A stretch of 16,568 nucleotides of DNA from Candidatus Gastranaerophilales bacterium (GCA_910587375.1 CAJULR010000020.1:1-16568), one strand, 5' to 3'; counted from the stretch's first letter, positions 1-7,343 are shown. Notes: generated by a model from the sequence alone, not told the origin. A program made the numbers and translations.

Positions 1-2564
1 ACTCTTTCTACGGTAAACAAGAAGTAACAACTTCAAAAAGCTGGACAGTTCCCGAAGGCGTTACAAAACTTCGCATTTTCATGCTCGGCGGCGGTGGCGG
101 CGGAGCCTCCGGCGGATTGGGTACAGGCACAGCCTATGGTGTAATTCCTGCGTTTAAAATAACAAATCAGGCATATTCTAAAACCACAGAAGGAGAGGAA
201 GAATTAAAACTTAATCTTCCGTCAAATTATAAATCTCCTACGTTGTTTTCCGCCTGTGCGGATTCGGGTGTTACTCAATGGACAGTTAGGGCAGACGGTA
301 CAAAAATTAATCCGAACACTGCTTTTACAAAAATTATGACAGACGGCAATTCTTCATATGGGATTAAGTTAACAAATCTTTATGCCTGTGGCGGTGGTGG
401 AGGTGGCGGAGGTACTGGTAGCGGCAGTGGTGCGTATCGACAATCAGGTGGCGGTGGTTCAGGTGGGTATATTGCAAATACAGCTTTCACCATAACTGCA
501 ATTACATCTAACTTATGGATAAAAGTTGGCGGAGGCGGCGGGGCAGGTAGCAATGAAATAGGAACCCAAGGTGAGTATGCAGCAGGTGGTGGTGGAGGTG
601 GTAGTAACAGTAATGGTCATGCTGGTGGTAGCGGTGGAGAATTAGGGGGAAGTGGAGGCGCAGGCAAAAATAATAGCAATGCGGAAAATGGTACTGACGG
701 TGTCGGGGGTGGAGGTTTTACCAATGGCGGTTATGGTGGAGTGGCAACCAGCTATAATTCAGGCAATGGTGGTAACGGTGGATTATATGGCGGCGGTGGC
801 GGAGGAGGTTCTGCAAAAAATACTACTGGTATTTCTGGTGGAGGTGGTGGAGGCGGCGGCCCAACAACAATCTCCACTGCATCAGGAACAAGTGGAATAA
901 TCTTATTTCAAATTGGTGGAGGCGGTGGCGGCGGAGGAGGCTCAGGATATTATAGTAGCAAATACGGTGGCGGTGGTGGAGGCGGTGGTGGAGGCGGATA
1001 TGGTGGAGGTGGTGGCGGAGGAGGAGGTGGCACAACTTTGGGCTCTGGAGGAGTGGGCTCAAAAATTTACAGTTCCCTTATAGGTATTAGCACAGGAAAA
1101 TCAGGTAATGATGGTGCAAAGGCGACAACATCTGGAGGTTATGGCGGTGGAGGCGGTGGAGGAGGATATGGCGGAGTTTCTGGTGGGGCAGCAGGAACGA
1201 CAACAGCCGGCACTGTATCAAACACTTTTGGAACAAGCAATTGCAATGGTGGTGCAGGCTCTACTAAAGCAACAGCTTCTAGCGGTTTTCCTGGTGCTAT
1301 AAAATTCAACATCTCTGCAGACATTCCTGAACTTCCGCAAGCATTGTATTGCGAATACAATATGCCAGCAAACGGTGGAAGCGGTGGTGGCGCAGGCCAA
1401 TTAGTAGTTGGTGAAATTAACGTAACTCCTGGAGAAACCTTGTATTTTGAAATCGGCTCTGGCGGTACTTCGCAGGTAAATGCAGGAAAAAATGGTAACA
1501 ACGGAATGTCCACAAGAATAAGAAGAGGTTCAGCTTCAGGTACGGTTATAGCGGAAGCGCTTGGAGGTTTTGCGGGACAATATTCTTCCGCAGAAACCAC
1601 AGAATCCCAAGGAGGAACATTTAGGTCAAACCTTGCAATCGGCGAAGGAAACACTCTATCAGACAACTGGACAGGAATTTCCTATAGCATTTCATCAGGT
1701 TCAGGTGAAAACGGTAAACTTGCAAACGCCTTAATTAACAAAGGATATGGCGGAGCAGGTGGAAACTCTCAAAACATCAAAGGTGAAACTCTACAAGGAG
1801 GATCTGGAGGTAACTCTGTTAAAAACGGCTCCTCTCCTCTAAAAGAAAGCTATGGTTCAGGGGGTGGTGGCGGAACGGGTGCTCAATCAATCGGGGATAC
1901 TTTTGGAATGGGCGCAGCAGGGGCTTCCGGCTACATCTACTTTGAATATGGCGGTTCAAACGGAGGCGGAGGCACAATGGGTGAACTTGTAACAAAATAT
2001 ATTTCAAACATTAAAGCAGGATCTGAAATGCAGATAAAAATAGGGAAAGGCGGAGATAATTCAACAAATGGAATTGGTGGTGAAACAAGTGTTCAATATC
2101 AAAGCGGCTCAAGTACAAAAACAGTGTCTGCAAAAGGAGGTATAAGAGGAAATGATGGGGTTGTTAAAGATATCCATGGCTCCATTCAGAAACTTCCAAA
2201 CACATATGCAAACTATAAGTCAGATGATTCTGCAACAGTCCATGGTCAAGCTGGCGCTCCAAACAATGGAGGAATAGGAGGATATACAGAAGCATTGTAT
2301 GAAAACCAAGATGGAACCTGGGCAACATATATTAAAGCAAAGGATGGAACAATTGCAGGCCCGATATTAGGAGGCTGTGGCGGAAACCTTACAAACATCG
2401 CAGGAGGCATTCTTTGTAATGAAGCAGCAAACACCCCAAACGGCAAAAACGGAATCTTTGGCGGTGGTGGCGGAGGCGGAGCTGTTGTGAATGAGGTTGG
2501 AGGCCTTGGAGGCAAAGGAGGCGATGGCGTTGTCATTATTGAATACAAGAGCACGGCGATATAA
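1..2564 (+). CDS. Giant glycine-rich modular surface/adhesin-like protein, 5'-partial
   Basis: The reading frame is open from the window edge (first full codon at base 3), so the Met at 81 is internal. Residues before it (SFYGK...SWTVPEGVTKLRIF) match the paralog at the right edge. The visible part is about 853 residues. It has repeated beta-strand-like linkers (WTVPxGVTKLRxFMLGGGG, LWIKVGGGG, IILFQIGGGG, GYIYFEYGGS, GVVIIEY) separated by glycine runs of up to 11 residues. The polyglycine core is at about 915-1031. The C-terminal half is more complex, with a GETLYFEIGSGG segment and a GTWATYIKAKDGTI segment. Glycine codons vary at the third base, so this is not a simple microsatellite. No membrane anchor or enzymatic motif is visible, and the N-terminus that would carry any signal is outside the window. 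Such sequence resembles the glycine-rich beta-sandwich and polyglycine-II modules of tail-tip adhesins and cell-surface proteins. An adhesive or surface role is inference. Confidence 0.85.
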   Translation, partial: SFYGKQEVTTSKSWTVPEGVTKLRIFMLGGGGGGASGGLGTGTAYGVIPAFKITNQAYSKTTEGEEELKLNLPSNYKSPTLFSACADSGVTQWTVRADGTKINPNTAFTKIMTDGNSSYGIKLTNLYACGGGGGGGGTGSGSGAYRQSGGGGSGGYIANTAFTITAITSNLWIKVGGGGGAGSNEIGTQGEYAAGGGGGGSNSNGHAGGSGGELGGSGGAGKNNSNAENGTDGVGGGGFTNGGYGGVATSYNSGNGGNGGLYGGGGGGGSAKNTTGISGGGGGGGGPTTISTASGTSGIILFQIGGGGGGGGGSGYYSSKYGGGGGGGGGGGYGGGGGGGGGGTTLGSGGVGSKIYSSLIGISTGKSGNDGAKATTSGGYGGGGGGGGYGGVSGGAAGTTTAGTVSNTFGTSNCNGGAGSTKATASSGFPGAIKFNISADIPELPQALYCEYNMPANGGSGGGAGQLVVGEINVTPGETLYFEIGSGGTSQVNAGKNGNNGMSTRIRRGSASGTVIAEALGGFAGQYSSAETTESQGGTFRSNLAIGEGNTLSDNWTGISYSISSGSGENGKLANALINKGYGGAGGNSQNIKGETLQGGSGGNSVKNGSSPLKESYGSGGGGGTGAQSIGDTFGMGAAGASGYIYFEYGGSNGGGGTMGELVTKYISNIKAGSEMQIKIGKGGDNSTNGIGGETSVQYQSGSSTKTVSAKGGIRGNDGVVKDIHGSIQKLPNTYANYKSDDSATVHGQAGAPNNGGIGGYTEALYENQDGTWATYIKAKDGTIAGPILGGCGGNLTNIAGGILCNEAANTPNGKNGIFGGGGGGGAVVNEVGGLGGKGGDGVVIIEYKSTAI
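915..1031 (+). repeat. Polyglycine-coding low-complexity tract (GGN repeats)
   Basis: This stretch encodes almost only glycine, broken by short Tyr/Ser/Lys-containing interruptions. The codons mix GGC, GGT and GGA. The equivalent tract in the right paralog is at about 15464-15583, but the interruptions there have a different sequence and spacing. Confidence 0.8.
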
Positions 2565-2661
2565 TGAAGCACAGAACAGGTTATGTCAGGTGGTGCCTGG
2601 CCTACGGCTTGTCATTAAATAACAGATAATCAAAATATTAATTTTAGATGAACAACTTTTC

Positions 2662-2697
2662 GGGGCGTGTATTGTAACCTTCGCGCCCCTTTTTTTT
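2662..2697 (+). terminator. Rho-independent terminator of the left glycine-rich gene
   Basis: An 8-bp GC-rich stem (GGGGCGTG / CGCGCCCC, one G-U pair) with a 12-nt loop is followed directly by eight T residues. It lies about 100 bp after the stop codon at 2562-2564 and is a textbook intrinsic terminator. Confidence 0.9.
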
Positions 2698-3024
2698 ATG
2701 CTTTTAACACTGCAATTCTGGACTGTTGGTATTACCGGGTTTGCAAACATTTTAACAAATTTGCCATGGGATAAAAAGAGCGCTAATATTAAATAAGGAA
2801 ATCACCCTTAGAGTGTTTTGGCCCACGGGCCTTGGCAGAAAGGGAATTCAAATCGTCAAATGTTGCCACCGCTTGGCTTTCAAAGGTGGCTTAACGCTGA
2901 ATTAAACATAATCTTAGCTTTTGCATTTTAAAGTTTATGTTGAAATGCAAAAATCAAACATTGAAAAGCAGTTTGCTTGCTTTCCGCTAAAAAGGCCCTG
3001 CGGCAAAGACACTAGAAGCAGTAA
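2698..3024. other. Gene-poor stretch, no supported gene
   Basis: All frames are broken by stops. A 23-codon open frame starting at ATG 2860 has no ribosome binding site. The only structures seen are a 6-bp stem (GCCACC at 2865-2870 / GGTGGC at 2885-2890, no T-run) and a GTTTGCAAAC palindrome near 2740. The stretch may be decayed upstream sequence of the following gene remnant. Confidence 0.6.
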
Positions 3025-3297
3025 GGGCAGCAAGGGCAGCTCTGTGACGCCAATTCAGGTTACGGCGCCTTGCGGTGCAACAATTACAGCGGCTGCCCGG
3101 GCTCCAACAATGGCAACTGCTACCCGTACAACGTATGGTCAGGCACGGCACAGAGCAGTAGTTACTATTACAACTATTACCTGAATAGTGGCACATTCAA
3201 CGAGAATTACAATGTTCCTACCAACGCCCGCAGTGTGCGCTGTGTCCTGGATTTGAACAAAGATTTCCGATTTTTAAAACGCCTTCAAGACTTATAA
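3025..3297 (+). pseudogene. 3' remnant of a FISUMP/DUF1566-like surface protein gene
   Basis: After in-frame stops at 3013 and 3022, the frame reads continuously to TAA at 3295-3297. It contains LCDANSGYGALRCNNYSG, a Tyr/Ser/Asn-rich segment with YNVWSGTAQSSSYYYNYYL, and ends in ARSVRCVLDL. The pattern of WSGTA, a Tyr-rich run, then a terminal SVRCV is typical of the C-terminal end of FISUMP (Fibrobacter succinogenes major paralogous) and DUF1566-type lectin-fold domains, which usually form the last part of much longer secreted or pilin-like proteins. Only about 90 residues remain. There is no ATG or ribosome binding site; TTG 3070 is the only start-like codon. A 9-bp tandem duplication (AAGGGCAGC at 3023-3031 and 3032-3040) lies at the point where the similarity begins. 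It is most likely a truncated, non-expressed relic. The family call is from memory of the pattern. Confidence 0.5.
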
Positions 3298-3314
3298 ATT
3301 TAATCTTGAAGGCG
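3270..3314 (-). terminator. Terminator of the metal ATPase gene (possibly bidirectional)
   Basis: A perfect 11-bp inverted repeat (CGCCTTCAAGA at 3280-3290, TCTTGAAGGCG at 3304-3314) has a 13-nt loop. Read on the minus strand it is followed by TTTTAAAAATC. It begins 43 bp past the ATPase stop codon. On the plus strand it lies over the last codons and stop of the gene remnant but lacks a T-run. Confidence 0.7.
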
Positions 3315-3356
3315 CAAAATATCGATTTGAAGCCTCTTTGGGGCCGTTTAATTTCC

Positions 3357-5351
3357 CTAAACTCGCTTTATATAAAGCATTCGAAGGGAATTAAGCACAG
3401 CAAGCACAGAAACGCCAACATCTGCAAACACAGCACCCCACATTGAAACTGCCCCAAATGCCCCAAGGAGAAGGAAAAGCGCCTTTACACCAAGGGCAAG
3501 AACAATATTTTGTTTCACAATTTGAAGGGTTTTTTTGGAAATTTTCACCGCCGTGCCGATTTTTGCAAGGTTATCATCCATAATAACAACATCGGAAGCC
3601 TCAATTGCAGCGTCAGAGCCCATTTTGCCCATTGATATTCCAACATCTGCCCTGGTTAAAACAGGAGCGTCGTTTATTCCATCGCCAACAAACACAAGGA
3701 TTTCGCCAGATTTTTCAGTTTTAATCAGTTTTTCAACAATATCCACCTTCTGGTTTGGAAGCAAATTATAGTGAATCTCGTCAATTTCAAGCCTGTCTTG
3801 AATTTCGCGCGCAGCATTTTCCCTGTCGCCTGTAAGCATAACAGTTTTGGCTCTGCGCCCCAAGTCGCTTGCGATTTTTTTAATATCAATAAGTGCCTTT
3901 TTGGCGTTTTCCTTTGGCAAATCGGAAATTACAATGCAGCCAAGGTATTCACCATCCAAAGCCACATAAACCACTGTGCCTGGCTGGTTTTTTGCCTCAT
4001 ATTTTATATTAAACATATCCATAATGCGCGCATTGCCGGCAATTACGGTGTTTTTAAAAACCTTAGCAACAACACCGCAGCCGGGGTATTCTTTTAAATC
4101 CGAAACATTTGACGGGTCAATTTGGCCGCTGGCTGCAATATAAGCTGCTTTTATGGACTGTGCAACGGGGTGTGATGAAAAATTTTCAGCATAGGCAGCA
4201 AACTTTAAAAGCTCATCCTTGCCTGTATTTTGCCCTGCAGGAATGATATTTGAAACGGCAAAGCGGCCTTCTGTAAGGGTTCCTGTCTTATCAAAGACGA
4301 AAACCTTTGCTCTTGAAAGGGTTTCAAGGCTGTTACTTCCCTTAACCAAAATTCCTTTTTTGGAAGCTGCGCCAATTCCCGCAAAAAACCCTAAAGGAAT
4401 TGAAATTACAAGGGCACAAGGGCAGGAAATTACAAGGAAAATAAGCGCGCGTTTAAACCAAAGCAAAAAATCGCCAAAAAGCAAAGGAGACACAAGGGCA
4501 AGCAAGACCGCCGCAAAAACAACAAAAGGCGTATAAATTTTGGCAAATTTAGTTATGAATTTTTCCGTCTTTGCCTTTTTATTTGCTGCATTTTCTACCA
4601 TATCTAAAATTTTTGATACGGTAGAATTTTTAAATTCCTTTGTCACTTTGATTTTTAAAGCGCCATCAAGGTTTATACAGCCGCTTAGAGCTTCGCGCCC
4701 GGGCTTTGCTTCTCTTGGAAGGCTTTCTCCCGTAAGGTTTGAAGTATCCAAAGAGCTAAATCCTTCAAGCACAATGCCATCCAAAGGAATTTTCTCCCCG
4801 GGTTTCACAACAATGATATCGCCGATTTTAACTTCACCGGGCGCCACACGGCTGATTTTACCGTCTTTTTCAACGTTTGCAAATTCGGGTTTTATTTTCA
4901 TTAAATCCGAAACAGATTTTCTTGTTTTTTTAAGGGCAAACCCGTGAAACATCTCACCAATTTGATAAAGAACCATAACCATAACAGCTTCAGGGTATTC
5001 GCCCACACCAAAAGCGCCAAATGTTGCAACAGTCATTAAAAAATTTTCATCCAAAAACTGTCTTTTAAAAAGGTTTAAAAACGCTTCTTTAACAATATCT
5101 TTTGCCACAATTAAATAACAAAAAGCATACTCTAAAAACTTAACCGCACCTGAGAATTCAGAGCCCACAAACCTTTCAGGCTTAACCACCAAAAAGAAAA
5201 CAAGCAAAACAAGGGAAGAAATTATTTTAGCTAACATCTTCCCGCCATCGTGACTATGGTTATGGTTATGTCCGTGCTCATGCCCGCAGCAGCCCTCTAA
5301 ATGTTCGTTATGGTTGTGTTTGTGCTTGTCACAATGGTTTTTAGTGCGCAT
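3357..5351 (-). CDS. zntA: Zn(II)/Cd(II)/Pb(II)-translocating P1B-type ATPase (ZntA/CadA family)
   Basis: It exports soft divalent metals across the cytoplasmic membrane, powered by ATP. The chosen start is ATG 5351 (664 aa), because GGAG lies just upstream of it; the longer frame begins at a GTG (5378) without such a site. Visible motifs are TGES (207-210, actuator), the CPC metal site (310-312), DKTGT (phosphorylated Asp354), SSHP (392-395) and GDGINDAP (556-563). Lys623 and Asp644 are 21 residues apart, as are Lys693 and Asp714 of E. coli ZntA, which fits the P1B-2 (Zn/Cd/Pb) class. The usual N-terminal CxxC domain is missing. In its place is a His/Cys-rich leader (residues 5-34, about 11 His plus CC), probably a metal-binding tail. 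The promoter at 5435-5464 carries two ArsR-family operators, and a CzrA-like sensor is encoded at 6913-7269. Confidence 0.95.
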   Translation of the reverse strand: MRTKNHCDKHKHNHNEHLEGCCGHEHGHNHNHSHDGGKMLAKIISSLVLLVFFLVVKPERFVGSEFSGAVKFLEYAFCYLIVAKDIVKEAFLNLFKRQFLDENFLMTVATFGAFGVGEYPEAVMVMVLYQIGEMFHGFALKKTRKSVSDLMKIKPEFANVEKDGKISRVAPGEVKIGDIIVVKPGEKIPLDGIVLEGFSSLDTSNLTGESLPREAKPGREALSGCINLDGALKIKVTKEFKNSTVSKILDMVENAANKKAKTEKFITKFAKIYTPFVVFAAVLLALVSPLLFGDFLLWFKRALIFLVISCPCALVISIPLGFFAGIGAASKKGILVKGSNSLETLSRAKVFVFDKTGTLTEGRFAVSNIIPAGQNTGKDELLKFAAYAENFSSHPVAQSIKAAYIAASGQIDPSNVSDLKEYPGCGVVAKVFKNTVIAGNARIMDMFNIKYEAKNQPGTVVYVALDGEYLGCIVISDLPKENAKKALIDIKKIASDLGRRAKTVMLTGDRENAAREIQDRLEIDEIHYNLLPNQKVDIVEKLIKTEKSGEILVFVGDGINDAPVLTRADVGISMGKMGSDAAIEASDVVIMDDNLAKIGTAVKISKKTLQIVKQNIVLALGVKALFLLLGAFGAVSMWGAVFADVGVSVLAVLNSLRMLYIKRV

Positions 5352-5404
5352 ATTTTTCTCCTTTAGCTTATTTATCACTTATAATTTGCGGTTTTTGATA
5401 TTAC

Positions 5405-5424
5405 AGTTGTTCAATCATTCAACT
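5405..5424. promoter_or_regulatory. Second, degenerate operator copy O2
   Basis: This 20-bp block matches O1 at 15 of 20 positions in the same orientation and has an AGTTG/CAACT outer dyad. Its centre is 35 bp from the O1 centre, and it lies just downstream of the predicted transcription start. It is probably a second, weaker repressor site. Confidence 0.5.
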
Positions 5425-5434
5425 ATATATCAGT

Positions 5435-5464
5435 ATTATAATTGAACAACCATTCAATTGTCAA
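5435..5464 (-). promoter_or_regulatory. Promoter of the metal ATPase gene
   Basis: On the minus strand there is a perfect -35 (TTGACA, plus coordinates 5459-5464) and a perfect -10 (TATAAT, 5435-5440) with an 18-bp spacer. The predicted transcript starts near 5428, giving a leader of about 75 nt. The spacer is occupied by a perfect inverted repeat. Confidence 0.85.
5440..5459. promoter_or_regulatory. ArsR/CzrA-type operator O1
   Basis: A perfect 7-6-7 inverted repeat (AATTGAA, CAACCA, TTCAATT) contains the TGAA-N6-TTCA core known for CzrA/SmtB-like zinc repressors. It fills the space between -35 and -10, so binding would block RNA polymerase. The likely ligand is the CzrA-like protein encoded at 6913-7269. 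Confidence 0.75.
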
Positions 5465-5530
5465 GAGTATAATGGCAGATTTTGACAAAACAACAAACCC
5501 ACAATAAAAAAAATCCTGCACCAACAAAAC

Positions 5531-5564
5531 AATGGCCGCTCAAAACAACGTCAGCGCGGCCATT
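5531..5564 (-). terminator. Terminator of the 5588-6772 gene
   Basis: A perfect 9-bp stem (AATGGCCGC / GCGGCCATT) has a 16-nt loop and is followed on the minus strand by a T-rich but interrupted tail (GTTTTGTTGG). It begins 23 bp past the stop codon and separates this gene from the ATPase promoter. Confidence 0.65.
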
Positions 5565-5587
5565 AGCAAAAAATTGGAATATTAAAA

Positions 5588-6772
5588 TTATTTTACAAGC
5601 GTTCTGAAAGAAGTCATTTTCAATGTCCCGTCTTCTTGTCTTTCAAATTCTCTTACGGCAACCATATTATTCTTTTCGCCCGGGAAAAACTGCCCTGCTG
5701 TTAATTTATCGCCTTCCGGGCTTATTGTAAATGAAAGCTTAGCATTGTTTGTCGCATTTACATAGTCCAGTTTTTCAATTGAACCGTCTTCTCTAAATTG
5801 AACATCAAAAACAGGTGCGCCGTTTTTCACAGCATTTGCGCTTATAAAATCACCATTTTCATTATTTCTTACAACCTTCACCACGGTTGTAAAATCCACG
5901 CCATAGGCATATGTTGAAGTCCCATCCCCATTATCTTCCACAATTGGCTTGGTGTGAACCATTGAATTTAAAGTCAGGGTATTAATTACATCTCTTGGAT
6001 TTCTGTCAAAACCTTTATCAATTGCCCTATAGAGCATATAATTGATACTTTCATCCAGCACCTTTAAAACCTCAGTAAGTTCATCGCGTTTTTGCGTCTT
6101 TAAAACCTCAATCAAGGCTTTTTGTGTTTCTAAAATCACCTGCATTGACCCATCTTCAAACATGGATTGTGTTTTTGCAAGAAGGTCTGCGGCAGCTTTC
6201 TTTTCTTCTTCGCTAAATACGTCCATTTTGGGGTTATCGTTAATATCGTCTAAATCTGGAAACTGAATTTCCGAAAAATCAACTTCCTCCTGGGCTTTTA
6301 CATTTCTTTCCATCAAGTCAATGTAATCATCCACGCTGCTTGAAAAGAAAATCGGCACCCTGCCTTTTAGCTCTTCGGGAATAAGTCCCATTTGCTCTGC
6401 AGACATTTGAAATGCAAAAATTGCATTGTCCGCAGCAAACCCCACCATTGCTTCTTGAAGTTCATCTTCATCAAAATCATTAACGCCCTCACCATTAATA
6501 TCAAGCATTCCCTTTACTGCATTTGCACTATCTTCCACCGACTTTGCGAATTTGCTTTTTGGGTCTTCTAATTCTTTAAATACTTTATTTGCAACGCCTC
6601 TTGTTGTCATGTTTAAATATGTTTCTGTCGGAATAAAAATTTCTTCGGAATTATTTTGCTTGCTGACACCCGCAGACTCAGCCCCTGGGGCAGGATGTGT
6701 TTCATCTTTTCCTTTAAAATTTACTTTTTGTGCTGTTGAAAAATTATAACCAATAACAGGAGAAATATTCAT
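5588..6772 (-). CDS. Hypothetical acidic protein with N-terminal NFKG tag
   Basis: This 394-residue protein belongs to no family I recognise. It has no signal peptide or membrane segment and appears cytoplasmic. Residues 1-22 form a hydrophobic/polar leader ending in KVNFKGK, a type of start shared in looser form by two other unknown proteins in this window. Residues 40-270 look helical and very acidic, with heptad-like stretches around 200-260. DINGEGVNDFDE (about residue 92) resembles a single EF-hand loop but lacks the hydrophobic residue at loop position 8. The C-terminal 120 residues look beta-rich (YAYGVDFTTVVKVV, FDVQFREDGSIEKLDYV). The ribosome site AAAGGG precedes the ATG. It stands between the metal ATPase and its presumed regulator but has its own terminator, so a metal-related role is not indicated. 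Confidence 0.8.
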   Translation of the reverse strand: MNISPVIGYNFSTAQKVNFKGKDETHPAPGAESAGVSKQNNSEEIFIPTETYLNMTTRGVANKVFKELEDPKSKFAKSVEDSANAVKGMLDINGEGVNDFDEDELQEAMVGFAADNAIFAFQMSAEQMGLIPEELKGRVPIFFSSSVDDYIDLMERNVKAQEEVDFSEIQFPDLDDINDNPKMDVFSEEEKKAAADLLAKTQSMFEDGSMQVILETQKALIEVLKTQKRDELTEVLKVLDESINYMLYRAIDKGFDRNPRDVINTLTLNSMVHTKPIVEDNGDGTSTYAYGVDFTTVVKVVRNNENGDFISANAVKNGAPVFDVQFREDGSIEKLDYVNATNNAKLSFTISPEGDKLTAGQFFPGEKNNMVAVREFERQEDGTLKMTSFRTLVK

Positions 6773-6859
6773 TTAAAACCCTTTCTAGTTTTACGGAAGT
6801 TTTTATACAACACACCTAAATAATTTTATTTGCCCAAAACTTCAAAAGAAGCAAAGAAT

Positions 6860-6889
6860 TTGACAACAACGCAATAATAAAAATATAAT
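6860..6889 (+). promoter_or_regulatory. Promoter of the ArsR-family gene
   Basis: TTGACA (6860-6865) and TATAAT (6884-6889), both perfect, are separated by 18 bp. The start codon follows 23 bp after the -10, so the leader is short and carries AGGGG. No TGAA-N6-TTCA site is seen, so there is no sign of autoregulation by that motif. Confidence 0.8.
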
Positions 6890-6912
6890 CAAATAGAAGA
6901 TAGGGGAATTAA

Positions 6913-7269
6913 ATGGAACGCAAAAAAACCGATGAAAAAGCCTGTAATGTTAAACTTGTAGATAAAGTCCGGCCAAATATGCCAAAAACAAGCGTTTTAT
7001 ATGAACTTTCAGACTTTTTTAAAGTTATGGGCGATTCAACAAGAATTCAGCTTCTTTGGGCGCTTGAAGAAAGCGAGATGTGCGTGAATGACCTTGCCTG
7101 CCTTTTAAATATGACAAAATCCGCCGTTTCACACCAGCTAAAGGTTTTAAGGACAGCGAAGCTTGTAAAATCAACTAAAAGCGGTAAAAACGTTTATTAT
7201 TCCCTGGATGATTACCATGTGAAAGATATTTTAGAAAAGGCTCTTGAACATATAGAGCACACAAATTAA
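6913..7269 (+). CDS. ArsR/SmtB-family zinc-sensing repressor (CzrA-like)
   Basis: This 118-residue winged-helix repressor has the family core: a DSTRIQLLWAL helix (41-51), EMCVNDLACLL (56-65), a recognition helix MTKSAVSHQLKVLR (67-80) and a wing near KSGKNVYYSL. The alpha-5 metal site is complete. Asp100, His102, His113 and His116 have the same 0/2/13/16 spacing as CzrA (D-x-H, H-x-x-H). Cys57 sits in the alpha-3 ELCV-like position but its usual partner is Asn59, so the Cys-type (Cd/Pb) site is not complete. It is therefore expected to sense zinc or cobalt and to release DNA when metal binds. Its likely target is the ATPase promoter 1.5 kb away, on the other side of one unrelated gene. It is transcribed divergently from that gene and shares its strand with the MerR gene 74 bp downstream. 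Confidence 0.93.
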   Translation: MERKKTDEKACNVKLVDKVRPNMPKTSVLYELSDFFKVMGDSTRIQLLWALEESEMCVNDLACLLNMTKSAVSHQLKVLRTAKLVKSTKSGKNVYYSLDDYHVKDILEKALEHIEHTN

Positions 7270-7277
7270 ATTTTTGC

Positions 7278-7308
7278 TTGACTTAGAGCCCGCACCAGGT
7301 TGTAAAGT
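7278..7308 (+). promoter_or_regulatory. MerR-type promoter/operator with 19-bp spacer
   Basis: TTGACT (7278-7283) and TAAAGT (7303-7308) are 19 bp apart, the stretched spacing characteristic of MerR-activated promoters. The spacer region starts with an imperfect dyad (ACTTAGAGC / GCACCAGGT, 6 of 9 positions). It lies 36 bp upstream of the MerR gene, so self-control is likely. Confidence 0.6.
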
Positions 7309-7343
7309 ATTATTATAACGCAATTTTTAAAAAGGTTTTTATT

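Noticed and set aside
81..83. ATG at 81 as start of the left glycine-rich protein
   Set aside because: The frame is open upstream to the window edge and those codons match the paralog, so the Met is internal.
823..1062. Arg/His/Leu-rich frames opposite the glycine tracts (and similar Pro-rich or Val-rich ones elsewhere in both glycine-rich genes)
   Set aside because: They are shadow translations of GGN repeats and show no independent coding features.
2860..2931. 23-codon open frame after the left terminator
   Set aside because: It has no ribosome binding site, promoter or recognisable sequence; it could be chance or decayed coding DNA.
2921..3184. 87-codon frame overlapping the FISUMP-like remnant
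   Set aside because: Its sequence is a simple Ala/Thr/Ser translation of the remnant's DNA in another frame, and the recognisable pattern is in the other frame.
6480..6520. EF-hand in the hypothetical acidic protein
   Set aside because: The single DINGEGVNDFDE loop lacks the hydrophobic residue at position 8 and has no partner hand.
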